From contig NZ_JAVSNJ010000004.1 in NCBI RefSeq assembly GCF_032144095.1, forward strand, positions 94,574 to 158,573: a DNA stretch of 64,000 bases, in the 5' to 3' direction. A model generated the notes under the pieces. The model made no database searches and was not told the origin of the DNA. It saw only the letters and a program-made list of their open reading frames with translations. This stretch comes from Sphaerochaeta sp032144095 (GTDB lineage: Bacteria; Spirochaetota; Spirochaetia; Sphaerochaetales; Sphaerochaetaceae). Numbering within the stretch: position 1 is the first letter of the stretch; each line of letters begins with the position of its first letter. Of this stretch, positions 52,337 through 60,795 are shown piece by piece. Made by a program: the position numbers and the translations under genes.

Positions 52337-53878
52337 TTACAGACTGGTGTTATACAGGTCGGTGAACTTCTCGATGCCCAGGGCCTTCATCTCCTTGACA
52401 TAGGCATCCCAATCACGGCCGATATCCTTGCTTCCTGTCAGGAAGGCCGAATTCCACCGTTCAAATGCATCGGAAAGCGGAGTCTGCAAGGTCCCAGCCT
52501 GTTCGGCCTGACGATCGTCAAACTTCGGGTTTGGGGGAATGGCCTGAATGACGTCTCCAATGGCCTCAACTTCAGCGTTGATCCGTGCATAGTTCTCATC
52601 ATACTTGGTCATCTCACGGGAATTTACCCATACCATCTGGGTGACATCACTGCCGCAGCCGTACTTGACCTGCAGGCTCTTGTAGATACCTTCACTTGAG
52701 TTGAGAATCTCAGGGACGAACTGGACTTTCCCATCCTTCATGGTGTAGGTAATTCCCTCAACCCCAAGGCACCAGAGCTTGGCATTCTCCGTGGAGAAGA
52801 ACATCTCATCGACGGCCCTTACCAGAAGCTCAAAATCGGCCCGTTTGGAGGTCTTGATCGGGAAAAGGATTCCACTTCCTGTCTTGCTCTTGGGCTGGTG
52901 GTGTGCCCCGGCAGGCCCAGCCAGGGCTGGATACATCTGCAACTTGAACCCTGGGATGGTAGTCGTTGCCGTTACCCCTCCGACCTGGTCATAGTAGGCA
53001 TAGGTTGCCATGGACTTTCCGGTGGCAAGCTTCTGAGACCACTTGTCCCCATCGATGGGGTCAGCCATCTCAGGATCGAGCAACCCTTCGGCGTAGAGCT
53101 TGTGGAAAAAGGTAATGTAGCTCTTGTACTCTTCGCTGATGGCACCGGCAAAGTAGCGTTTGTTGGCATAATCCCAACTGAGGGTGTTGGTACCACTTGC
53201 TCCATTCTTGCCAAGTGAGATACCCCAGGAAGGCATCGTCATTCGGTAGAGGACCCGAGGCCCTGCAAGGATGGTCAGCGGATAGGAAGCAGGGTTATTC
53301 TGCTTGAACACCTTCAGTACATTGTAGAGCTCATCAAAGGTCTTCGGTGCCTTCAGGTTGTACTTGGCCAACAGGTCCTCCCGAAGTATCAGGCCTCCAT
53401 CATAGAAGGGAACATCAAAGAGCGAAGGGAGGAAGTAGCGCTTGCCGTCCTTCAGCTTCAGGCCAGCAACATCGTCACCTAGGCCAAACTCCTTTACCCT
53501 TGCATTGAAATTCGGTGTCCATGCCTCATAGTCGCTGATGGGGACCAAGGCACCATTGAGGGCCAAAGCTGCATTCTCGCCTTTGGTGGACTGATAGAGG
53601 ATCACATCAGGGGCATTGGTCCCGGTATTCAGGGCCAGAGAAACTTTCGTCTGGTAGTCGGCGATGGGGATAATCTCAAACTCCACCTTGGCATTCACCC
53701 GCTTCTGTGCCTCGGTTACCGTCAGCCAATCCTGCTTGAACGGAAGTGTGGCATTGTCCGAATAGTACAGGGAAAATGCGATGGGACCATCACTCTTTTT
53801 CTCTTGCACACCTGCAGAACTCAGAGTTAGTGCAACCGCCATGAAAACCAACAGAGTAACACATAGGGTTTTCTTCAT
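52337..53878 (-). CDS. Extracellular solute-binding protein of CUT1 importer
   Basis: A 513-residue protein with signal peptide MKKTLCVTLLVFMAVALTLS followed by SAGVQEKKSDG; the position where a lipobox cysteine would sit is valine, so it is probably soluble in the periplasm. The mature part has the YtcQ/LipO-type layout (LALNTGTNAPDVILYQSTKG, FLPSLFDVPFYDGGLILRED, KLWCLGVEGITYTM). It lies next to peptidoglycan-recycling genes, so muropeptides or GlcNAc-MurNAc are likely ligands by context. AAGGAGG lies before the ATG. Confidence 0.85.
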   Translation of the reverse strand: MKKTLCVTLLVFMAVALTLSSAGVQEKKSDGPIAFSLYYSDNATLPFKQDWLTVTEAQKRVNAKVEFEIIPIADYQTKVSLALNTGTNAPDVILYQSTKGENAALALNGALVPISDYEAWTPNFNARVKEFGLGDDVAGLKLKDGKRYFLPSLFDVPFYDGGLILREDLLAKYNLKAPKTFDELYNVLKVFKQNNPASYPLTILAGPRVLYRMTMPSWGISLGKNGASGTNTLSWDYANKRYFAGAISEEYKSYITFFHKLYAEGLLDPEMADPIDGDKWSQKLATGKSMATYAYYDQVGGVTATTTIPGFKLQMYPALAGPAGAHHQPKSKTGSGILFPIKTSKRADFELLVRAVDEMFFSTENAKLWCLGVEGITYTMKDGKVQFVPEILNSSEGIYKSLQVKYGCGSDVTQMVWVNSREMTKYDENYARINAEVEAIGDVIQAIPPNPKFDDRQAEQAGTLQTPLSDAFERWNSAFLTGSKDIGRDWDAYVKEMKALGIEKFTDLYNTSL

Positions 53879-53899
53879 AGACCCCTCCTTGCATATTTG

Positions 53900-53916
53900 A
53901 AAAACCGCAGTGCGGT
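53900..53916 (-). terminator. Possible attenuator in the binding-protein leader
   Basis: On the minus strand ACCGC-ACT-GCGGT (53904-53916) is followed by T residues, 20 bases before the ribosome binding site of the binding-protein gene. The stem is short (5 pairs), but G+C rich. It could stop transcription coming from anmK or from the local promoter. Confidence 0.4.
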
Positions 53917-53983
53917 GTTTCGTGCAATCGGTCCCTCAGGGTGTTGTACAATGCTTAGCAGGATGAGTGAGGAGCTCTTGTGT

Positions 53984-54013
53984 AGTATAGACCGCGAAAT
54001 GTTGCCAGAGCAA
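53984..54013 (-). promoter_or_regulatory. Promoter of the binding-protein/permease operon
   Basis: Minus-strand TTGCTC (54008-54013) and TATACT (53984-53989), 18 bases apart. The leader would be about 100 nt and contains the attenuator-like hairpin. Confidence 0.5.
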
Positions 54014-54060
54014 TAAACATTTTTATAAAAACCAAAAAATAGTATGAAAATATTTTCCAG

Positions 54061-55248
54061 CTACAGGATAATCTTTCCCATAACCACCGCATGGGAGGCC
54101 CCGGTAGCCTTCACCAGCGTGTTTTCCCTTCCACAAACAGCCTCATTGGCCAAGATGGCAAAGGCAACAGCCTCCTTGCTGTCGCTATTGTGGCCAAGCC
54201 CTTCCTGGGTAAGGACCTCAACAGAGGGCAACAGGCGCCCGATGGCCCTCACCAGGATCATATTGTGGCTACCTCCCCCACTGACTATCAACTGGTCTAT
54301 GGGAACGGAAGAGAATAGTTCAACAGAGCGTTGCACACAGAGAGCGGTATATTCAGTAGCAGTCGCCAGAAGATCCAGGAGGGAGAGGCCCATGGACATT
54401 GCCTGCCTCTGCAGGGCATCGACATAGTGGGAACCATATCGTTCCCTGCCGGTGGTCTTCGGAGGAGGGAGTCGGAGGTATTCATCCTCACCCTCCATCC
54501 ATGCCAGCAATGCAAAGTTGACGATCCCCTTGCTTGCCGTCTTGCCACCTTCATCAAAAAGAGAACGCCCCTCGCTGAAGCGATAGATGAGCTCGTCGAT
54601 CACCATGTTCCCAGGCCCTGTATCAAAGGCGACGACCTCTTCAGGGGTGCATGCCTTTGGTAGGATGGTGATGTTTCCCACCCCACCCAGATTGAGCAGC
54701 GCCACGCTGATGCTGTCCTGGCGAAAAAGCAGATAGTCGGTATAGGGAACCAGGGGTGCCCCTTGACCTCCTGCGGCCATATCCCTGACCCGAAAATCAC
54801 TGACGGTGGTGCAGCGAAATTCCTCGGCAAGCAGGGATGCCTCCCCTACCTGTAAGGTACCCCGCACCTGGGAACCGAAATACTCCTGCCCCCTTGGAAT
54901 ATGGTAGAGGGTGTGGCCGTGACTGCCGATGAGGTCAATGGCACTGTAGGGTGTAGAGGTCTTTTCACACAGCTGTTTTGCAGCCTCGACAAAGAGCTCG
55001 CCCAGACGGAAACTGGCAAGGCAGAGCTCTTCACTGCCTCCGCTCTTGCCTTGGGAGAGCAAGAGCAAACGCTTGCGGAAGGAGGGCTCGTAGGGGAGTG
55101 AGACAAAACCAAGCTCCTCGACCCGGGTAGCAAGCCCGTTTCCATGGAGACGCACCAGCGAGGCATCGATACCGTCACAGCTGGTACCACTCATCAGGCC
55201 AATGACCAGCTTTTCTTCCTTTGAGGCCAGAGCCTCTACCCTTCTCAT
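54061..55248 (-). CDS. anmK: Anhydro-N-acetylmuramic acid kinase
   Basis: A 395-residue kinase from the ATG at 55248, which overlaps the GNAT stop codon (ATGA). IGLMSGTSCDGIDASLV is the diagnostic start, followed by NLGGVGNITILP, AFDTGPGNMVIDEL and VSGGGSHNMILVRAI. AnmK opens the 1,6-anhydro ring of anhMurNAc and phosphorylates it to MurNAc-6-phosphate. Its presence means the cell handles anhydro-muropeptides made by lytic transglycosylases, besides the products of NamZ. Confidence 0.93.
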   Translation of the reverse strand: MRRVEALASKEEKLVIGLMSGTSCDGIDASLVRLHGNGLATRVEELGFVSLPYEPSFRKRLLLLSQGKSGGSEELCLASFRLGELFVEAAKQLCEKTSTPYSAIDLIGSHGHTLYHIPRGQEYFGSQVRGTLQVGEASLLAEEFRCTTVSDFRVRDMAAGGQGAPLVPYTDYLLFRQDSISVALLNLGGVGNITILPKACTPEEVVAFDTGPGNMVIDELIYRFSEGRSLFDEGGKTASKGIVNFALLAWMEGEDEYLRLPPPKTTGRERYGSHYVDALQRQAMSMGLSLLDLLATATEYTALCVQRSVELFSSVPIDQLIVSGGGSHNMILVRAIGRLLPSVEVLTQEGLGHNSDSKEAVAFAILANEAVCGRENTLVKATGASHAVVMGKIIL

Positions 55249-55724
55249 GGCTTTACCCCCAGATAGTCCTTGTAGATCCCTGGCTTGGACCCCTCTATCA
55301 GGGTTGCCCCAACACACTTCTCATAAAACTGCACGGGGCCGACCCCACCGATGATGGCATATCCGTAGCCCTGGTCCTTCAGGGCATAGAGGCTCTTGAG
55401 CAACAGGGCCTTTCCGATTCCTTTGCCCTGCTCAGCTTCCAGGACCCTGGTAGGACCAAAGAAGTTGGGGGCCGTGGCATTGTAGCAGGCAAAGCCCAGG
55501 ATCTCAGATCCCCTGGTGGCAAGGAAGAGGGAGATGGGGGTATGGGAAAAACAGACATCCGCCTCCCCCACAGCCCCTTGGGTGGAGTGCTCGCCTATCC
55601 AGGCCAGGATGCGCACCTTGTCAGGGGCCATGGCACGGCGAATCTGGAGCCCCAGACCATCCATCTGCTGGAGGATAGTCTCCAACTCAGGCAATGCATA
55701 CAGTTTTACCAACATATCAGGCAT
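55245..55724 (-). CDS. GNAT-family acetyltransferase
   Basis: A 159-residue protein with a GNAT fold: the acetyl-CoA loop is LEAEQGKGIGKALLLKSL (Q/RxxGxG/A), preceded by LFLATRGSEILGFACYNA. AGGAGG precedes the ATG. It lies between nagZ and anmK and overlaps anmK by 4 bases, so an amino-sugar or muropeptide substrate is plausible, but the sequence does not show it. Confidence 0.8.
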   Translation of the reverse strand: MPDMLVKLYALPELETILQQMDGLGLQIRRAMAPDKVRILAWIGEHSTQGAVGEADVCFSHTPISLFLATRGSEILGFACYNATAPNFFGPTRVLEAEQGKGIGKALLLKSLYALKDQGYGYAIIGGVGPVQFYEKCVGATLIEGSKPGIYKDYLGVKP

Positions 55725-55733
55725 AGCGACCTC

Positions 55734-57263
55734 CTACAGTGTTACCGGGACGTTTCCCGTTGCGACAATCTCCTGGGTCAGTAGTTTTGCCAAAGCATCA
55801 AAGAGATCGCGCGTATAGGCAAAGGCGGCAATGGTATGGACATTGGCAGGAAGATCTGCCAGGTCGTACGGGTTGCGTAGCGCTATCGCACAGATGGGAA
55901 GGCCAAGGGTGCTGAGGCGTCTGACCAAATCCAGTTGCCCTAGGTGCAGATGCCCATTATAGGTGGCCACCACCAGGGAACTGTAGTAGGGGGCCTTGTT
56001 TGCCACCTCCTCTATCTCTGCAGCCTCAGGATTGTCGGAGAGAACCAGGGAGCCTCCAGGAATGCGCTTTTCCATTTCAGAGGCGAAGGAGAGCATCTCC
56101 TCGTCATTGGATACATTGGTTGCCTTGAAGCATCGGGGCCCGACAAACAGGGGCTTGTCCCCAAGGATGAAGCCTTGGTCATTGACCAGGCAGAGGGATT
56201 TTTCCACCAACAGCTGTGAACGGAGGCTGTGCTCTCTACTGCCTACAACCGAGAAGTCGACGCTATCCTGCTCAGAGAGCATCCTTTTTGCAAGCAGTAT
56301 CTTCCTGGTAGAGAGGTCCAGCTCCTCCTCACTGAGGCTCTTGTCAAGCAATGCCTGTTTGACACGCTCGATGGCCTTGCAGGCAAGACCAACATGGTGG
56401 CTGATACAGACCATGTCCACTCCCGCCTGTAGGGCAGAGAGGGAAGCCTCGACAGTTCCATAGTAGCGGCCAATTGCCTGCATCTCCATGCAGTCAGTGA
56501 AGACCAGGCCTTTGAAGCCCAGCTCCCCCTTGAGAAAATCGGTGATGATGGCGCGGCTCATTGTCGCAGGGAGATACTTCTTTTCCAGTGCTGGAAATAG
56601 GATATGGCTGCTCATGATGCCTTGTATCCCTGCTAGGACAGCGGCTCTGAAGGGAGCGATATGCTCCTCCAGGGCCTCCAGGTCGGCATCAACGGTAGGG
56701 AGGGCGAGATGGGAGTCAAGATGGGTATCCCCATGGCCAGGGAAGTGTTTCCCTACAGCCATGATGCCCTGGCTTTGCAACCCTTCGGCCATGGCCAGGC
56801 CATACTCTATGACCCTCTCCTTTGTGTCGCCGTAGCTGCGTACCCCAATGACAGGATTCTCCTTGTTACTGTTCACATCCAGCACCGGGGCAAAGTCGCA
56901 GTTGATGCCCAAGGCCCTCAGTTCGCTTGCGGTGATGGTACCCGCCTCATAGGCAGAGGCCCTTTCCCCTGTAGCACTGATGGCCATGGCCCCTGGGACG
57001 TTGGTGCAGTCAGCGCTGAGTCGGGTCACCATACCCCCCTCCTGGTCAATGCCGATGAGGGCATCGGTTCCGCACTCCTTGCGGACCAGGGCCTGGATCG
57101 ATTCACAGAGGGTTCTTACCTGGGCCTTGCTCTCAATGTTACGGGCAAAGAGGATGACATTGGCTATCTTATAGGTTCTGACAGCCTCTATGAAGGTCTC
57201 GTCCATGGTTGTTCCGGGAAACCCACAGACGAAGTGCTGTCCAATCTTGGTTGTTCTATTCAC
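55734..57263 (-). CDS. nagZ: Beta-N-acetylglucosaminidase, GH3
   Basis: About 509 residues from the GTG at 57263, which has AAGGAG 6 bases upstream; an ATG at 57278 overlapping the namZ stop (ATGA) is the alternative. The GH3 motif KHFPGHGDTHLDSHLALP (about 172-189) holds the catalytic Asp-His dyad, and GLVFTDCMEMQAI the nucleophile Asp. No signal peptide is present, so it acts in the cytosol, removing GlcNAc from muropeptides. A C-terminal GH3_C-like domain makes it longer than E. coli NagZ. Confidence 0.9.
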   Translation of the reverse strand: MNRTTKIGQHFVCGFPGTTMDETFIEAVRTYKIANVILFARNIESKAQVRTLCESIQALVRKECGTDALIGIDQEGGMVTRLSADCTNVPGAMAISATGERASAYEAGTITASELRALGINCDFAPVLDVNSNKENPVIGVRSYGDTKERVIEYGLAMAEGLQSQGIMAVGKHFPGHGDTHLDSHLALPTVDADLEALEEHIAPFRAAVLAGIQGIMSSHILFPALEKKYLPATMSRAIITDFLKGELGFKGLVFTDCMEMQAIGRYYGTVEASLSALQAGVDMVCISHHVGLACKAIERVKQALLDKSLSEEELDLSTRKILLAKRMLSEQDSVDFSVVGSREHSLRSQLLVEKSLCLVNDQGFILGDKPLFVGPRCFKATNVSNDEEMLSFASEMEKRIPGGSLVLSDNPEAAEIEEVANKAPYYSSLVVATYNGHLHLGQLDLVRRLSTLGLPICAIALRNPYDLADLPANVHTIAAFAYTRDLFDALAKLLTQEIVATGNVPVTL

Positions 57264-57274
57264 AATCTTCTCCT

Positions 57275-58420
57275 TCATCCATAGAGATGGTATGGTTTTT
57301 TCTTCTTGGCAAAGGCTTCGCTTTGGCTTCTCCACCTCTGGACAAGCTTCTCAACATCGTTGAGCAGCAAGGGTATGCTCCCCTTGCCGGCAAGCCTTTC
57401 AAAGCCTGACAACGATCTTTCATGGTGGGTTGGCAGGAATACAAACTCTGTTGGATACTCTTCCGCTATGAGGCTGATAAGGCGGAGTGCCGTCTCTACA
57501 GGCCTAAAGCGATTCTTGTCCAACAGATGCAGATACAAACCCTTACACATCTGGTTGGCGTACTTGCTCGCACTGGGGGTGAAATGTGCTGGGGTAAAGG
57601 CCACCCCGTCCAGGGCGAGGGCGTTTGCCTCCCTTGCCAGGGAGAACGGGTCGATGAAAGGACTGCCTATCAGCTCAAAGGGGGCACTGGTACCCCGCCC
57701 TTCACTGAGGTTCGTCCCCTCAAACAAACACATCCCCGCATAGAGCAAAGCGGTGGAAAAGTGCCCGATGGCTGGGCTGGTCATGATCCAAGGGCGTTGG
57801 ATGTCGTCAAAATATTGGGTTCGTTTCCAGGATAGGAGGGGCACCACGGTGAGGTCACAGCCTAGAGCCTCTGTTGCATTGAGGTAGAGGGCCAACTCCC
57901 CGATGGTAAGGCCATAGCGGATGGGTATCGCTGCCGGTCCAACAAAGCTGAAGGAGTCCCCACCGAGGAGGTTTCCTTCAACCACCTCCCCACCAAGGGG
58001 GTTGGGCCGGTCCAGGACAATGAGAGGAAGGCCAAAGGTTGCACAATCCTTGAGAAGGTTCTTCAACGTTGCAATGTAGGTGTAGAACCGCAATCCAAGG
58101 TCCTGGATATCGAATACCAGGGCATCAAGGCCCTCAACCATACTGATCTGGAGTCCCTTGGACTCGGCAGTGTAGAGGCTATGCACCTCTAGCGACCGTT
58201 CCTTGTCAAACCAGGATTGCACACTCGATCCCGCACCCTGGTCGGAGTAGAGCCCGTGTTCTGGGGCAAAGAGGGATCTGAGGTTGTACCTGGATGCAAA
58301 AAGGTCGATGCTGGAGCACAGATGGGCATCGACGGCACTGGGGGTGGTTACCAGCCCTAGGCGCTTGTTATCAAAAAGATGGGGGTATGTGGAGATACGG
58401 TCCAAGCCACAAGTGATCAT
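57275..58420 (-). CDS. namZ: Exo-beta-N-acetylmuramidase NamZ (DUF1343)
   Basis: A 381-residue DUF1343 protein: LFAPEHGLYSDQ, VFDIQDLGLRFYTYIATL, LDRPNPLGGEVVEGNLL and FEGTNLSEGRGTSAPFEL are the family blocks. The Bacillus subtilis member NamZ removes MurNAc from the non-reducing end of peptidoglycan fragments, working with NagZ. Here the protein has no signal peptide, unlike the secreted Bacillus enzyme, so it would act on imported fragments. It is directly coupled to nagZ; GGAAGGA lies before the ATG. Confidence 0.87.
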   Translation of the reverse strand: MITCGLDRISTYPHLFDNKRLGLVTTPSAVDAHLCSSIDLFASRYNLRSLFAPEHGLYSDQGAGSSVQSWFDKERSLEVHSLYTAESKGLQISMVEGLDALVFDIQDLGLRFYTYIATLKNLLKDCATFGLPLIVLDRPNPLGGEVVEGNLLGGDSFSFVGPAAIPIRYGLTIGELALYLNATEALGCDLTVVPLLSWKRTQYFDDIQRPWIMTSPAIGHFSTALLYAGMCLFEGTNLSEGRGTSAPFELIGSPFIDPFSLAREANALALDGVAFTPAHFTPSASKYANQMCKGLYLHLLDKNRFRPVETALRLISLIAEEYPTEFVFLPTHHERSLSGFERLAGKGSIPLLLNDVEKLVQRWRSQSEAFAKKKKPYHLYG

Positions 58421-58474
58421 CTGTACATCCTTCCCTGCTAAGTCTTGCTTGAAGGCGATGAGGCCTTCCCCAAT

Positions 58475-59350
58475 CTACTGCTTTTTCTGGTCGGCGAGAC
58501 CTGATGCATGGCTTACCGCCTTCCAGGTGGTCGTCAACAACAGCTCTGCATCGGGTCTGCTTGCAATGAGGCTGCTGTACAGGATGTCCACAACCACCAG
58601 CTGGTTCAACCGCGAAAGGGTCGCGCCCTGGCGATAGAGGGCCTCACTATCAGGGACGGTGAGTACCACATCAGCGATCTTGGAGAGGGAGTTTCCCCCT
58701 ACCCTGGTGACAGCAACGACTGTGGCCCCTGCCCTCTTCGCCTGTTGTGCAACCTGGCGCATGGTCTTCGTCTCCCCAGAATAGGAAAAGATGACAGCAA
58801 CACTCTGCTCGTCCAAGGCACAGGCGTTGACTATCTGCAGGTCAGGTTCACTAGGAAAACTGGCGTACATACCCAGCCTTCCGAGTTTCTGGTAGAGGTC
58901 CATGGCGGCAAGGGCCGAGGCTCCGATACCTGCCAAGAGAATCTTCTTGCGGGTAAGCAGCAGCTCTACGGCAATCTCCAACTGGCCGCTGGAGAGGACT
59001 CCCTTCAGGGAGGTGATGCTTTCGCAGACGGTATCGACCATCATGGTGGCTATGGACCCTACCCCTTCAGCCTTGGAAAGGTCAAAGATATAGGGGCCCT
59101 CGTTCCGGGGTGCACTATTTCCATACACCTCCTGGGCCAAGGCGAGCTTGAGGCTGCCATACCCTTCGAACTGGAGACGTTTGCAGAGCCTGACAACGGC
59201 AGCTGTGCTGCTGCCGCTCTCCTTTGCAAGGGTCGTGATGCTCTGCTTTACCGCCAGTGTGGGGTGTTCAAGTAGGTAGGTAGCTACCTTTGCCTCAGAG
59301 GGAGAGAGGTATGAGAGTGCTTGTTGTAAGAGAGTGGTACATCCTTCCAT
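58475..59350 (-). CDS. RpiR-family regulator (MurR-like)
   Basis: A 291-residue regulator: an N-terminal RpiR helix-turn-helix (SITTLAKESGSSTAAVVRLCKRLQF) and a C-terminal SIS domain (KILLAGIGASALAAMDLYQKLG, VIFSYSGETKTMRQVAQQAK). MurR, which responds to MurNAc-6-phosphate, has the same plan. It heads the namZ-nagZ-GNAT-anmK genes and is divergent from the kinase gene, so it is the likely controller of the cluster. Its ATG lies 6 bases after TATGCT, with no usable ribosome binding site. Confidence 0.87.
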   Translation of the reverse strand: MEGCTTLLQQALSYLSPSEAKVATYLLEHPTLAVKQSITTLAKESGSSTAAVVRLCKRLQFEGYGSLKLALAQEVYGNSAPRNEGPYIFDLSKAEGVGSIATMMVDTVCESITSLKGVLSSGQLEIAVELLLTRKKILLAGIGASALAAMDLYQKLGRLGMYASFPSEPDLQIVNACALDEQSVAVIFSYSGETKTMRQVAQQAKRAGATVVAVTRVGGNSLSKIADVVLTVPDSEALYRQGATLSRLNQLVVVDILYSSLIASRPDAELLLTTTWKAVSHASGLADQKKQ

Positions 59351-59356
59351 ACCCCT

Positions 59357-59387
59357 AGCATACCATACTGGTACATATTTTCATCAA
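59357..59387 (-). promoter_or_regulatory. Leaderless-type promoter of rpiR-like gene
   Basis: Minus-strand TATGCT (59357-59362) lies 6 bases before the ATG at 59350. The best -35, TTGATG (59382-59387), is 19 bases upstream, so the -35 is weak. Confidence 0.45.
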
Positions 59388-59403
59388 CAATTGAAAATAT
59401 ATG

Positions 59404-59432
59404 TTGCAACAACCACAACCCCATCCCATACT
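59404..59432 (+). promoter_or_regulatory. Leaderless promoter of the BadF-type kinase
   Basis: TTGCAA (59404-59409) and CATACT (59427-59432), 17 bases apart. Six bases (TCCCCC) separate the -10 from the ATG at 59439. No Shine-Dalgarno is present. Confidence 0.6.
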
Positions 59433-59438
59433 TCCCCC

Positions 59439-60365
59439 ATGAAAGGAATATATTATGGGCTTGATGGAGGGGGCACCCGATGCCGCCTTGCCATCTGGAA
59501 TGAGGAAAAACAGATAATCTACCAGGATGAGGGGGCAAGCTCCAACCCCTATGCAGTCGGCTTCGAGCAGGCTGCAAAGAATGTGCTCTTGTTGCTGGAT
59601 AAGGCAAGGGGACAACAGATACTCCAAGGCATGAGCATCAAGGCCTTCTGCTTCGGCAGTGCCGGCCTTGCAAGGCAGGTGGAACAGGCTAAGTGGAAGG
59701 CTGTGTTCGACTCCTATTTCATGGAGGATTTTCCCCGGGTTCTGGTAAGTGACGCGGAAATCCTGCTCACAGGCTCACATTTGGATGTCAGCGGCATCGC
59801 CCTCATTGCAGGAACCGGGTCGATCTGTATGGGGCGTAATGATCGGGGTGAGACGGTACGCTCAGGAGGCCTGGGCAGTGCCCTGGGCGATGAGGGTTCT
59901 GCCTGGTGGATCGCGATCCAGGCTGTCCGCAGGACCCTGAGAAGCAAGGAGGGTCGTGACCTTGAAACAACCATGGATGGTACTATCCGTTCATTTTTCC
60001 ATCTGGGGGATTTGCAGGAGTGTGTGCCGTTCTTCAATGACAAGAACCTTGCCAAGGCAACCGTCGCCCAGTTTGCCCCGTATGTGACCAGCTTTGCAGA
60101 CAAGGGGGACCCACTTGCAAAAGCCATCCTCAAGGAGGCAGCAGAAGAGTTGGTACATCTTGTCATCTCCGTGCAAAGCAGGCTTGCCATGCCCTTCAGG
60201 CAGCGACTTACCCTCGCAGGGGGAGTCCTGGAGCAGGACAAGACCATCAGGGCACTGTTCCTCAAAGGCCTGCCGTCAGAGATTGTTGTCTGCCCGACAA
60301 AAGGGACTGCCCTCGAAGGGGCCCTGGTGTTGGCCTATGCCTGCCATGAGCGAGTATACCTCTAG
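59439..60365 (+). CDS. BadF/BcrA-type amino-sugar kinase
   Basis: A 308-residue ASKHA kinase. YYGLDGGGTRCRLAIWNE is the phosphate loop; GIALIAGTGSICMGRNDRGE and SGGLGSALGDEGSAWWI are the second phosphate and adenosine regions. Bacterial relatives include N-acetylglucosamine and MurNAc/GlcNAc kinases. Being divergent from the RpiR regulator of a peptidoglycan recycling cluster, it probably phosphorylates the GlcNAc or MurNAc released by NagZ and NamZ. The ATG directly follows a promoter. Confidence 0.85.
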   Translation: MKGIYYGLDGGGTRCRLAIWNEEKQIIYQDEGASSNPYAVGFEQAAKNVLLLLDKARGQQILQGMSIKAFCFGSAGLARQVEQAKWKAVFDSYFMEDFPRVLVSDAEILLTGSHLDVSGIALIAGTGSICMGRNDRGETVRSGGLGSALGDEGSAWWIAIQAVRRTLRSKEGRDLETTMDGTIRSFFHLGDLQECVPFFNDKNLAKATVAQFAPYVTSFADKGDPLAKAILKEAAEELVHLVISVQSRLAMPFRQRLTLAGGVLEQDKTIRALFLKGLPSEIVVCPTKGTALEGALVLAYACHERVYL

Positions 60366-60789
60366 GGAGAAATACTCCCAGTTTATCCGATTCTCCCAGT
60401 GCAGGGCTCATCCAGATCGGGGCATTCACCCCTCTGGAAGAGCTTTTTCATCTCCCCTCCACCCCAAGCTACCTGGTAGCCCTGTTTTTGGGCATCCTCT
60501 ATACCTGTATGGTAGACGGCCATTTCTCCTTTCATAGCAGTGCCAACATCCCCCGGGCATTGACCAAGCTCGCAATCTACTACCTGCCGTTCCTTCCCCT
60601 CTCAACCTGGATTGGTAGGGCCTTGGTTGAGATTGGATGGAACGACTATCAGGTAGTTTCCCTGATGATGATCGCCAACTTCGTAGTAGCGTTTTTCTCA
60701 GCAAGTTCTTCATCTACCGTAATGCAGGAAACAAAAGGCCACGAAAACGAAAGATGCGTAGTCCTTTTGGGAACGGCAACACTGCGTAG
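60346..60789 (+). pseudogene. GtrA-family membrane protein, two frameshifts
   Basis: The ATG at 60346 opens MSEYTSREKYSQFIRFS, a GtrA-like start. The frame shifts near 60399-60401, after which AGLIQIGAFTPLEELF and hydrophobic helices continue. It shifts again at the T-run 60692-60696, restoring the family ending NFVVAFFLSKFFIYRN and a stop at 60787-60789. GtrA proteins flip or help transfer lipid-linked sugars. It overlaps the kinase gene by 20 bases, so it was once coupled to it. Two separate lesions argue for decay rather than one sequencing error. Confidence 0.7.
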
Positions 60790-60795
60790 GAAATC

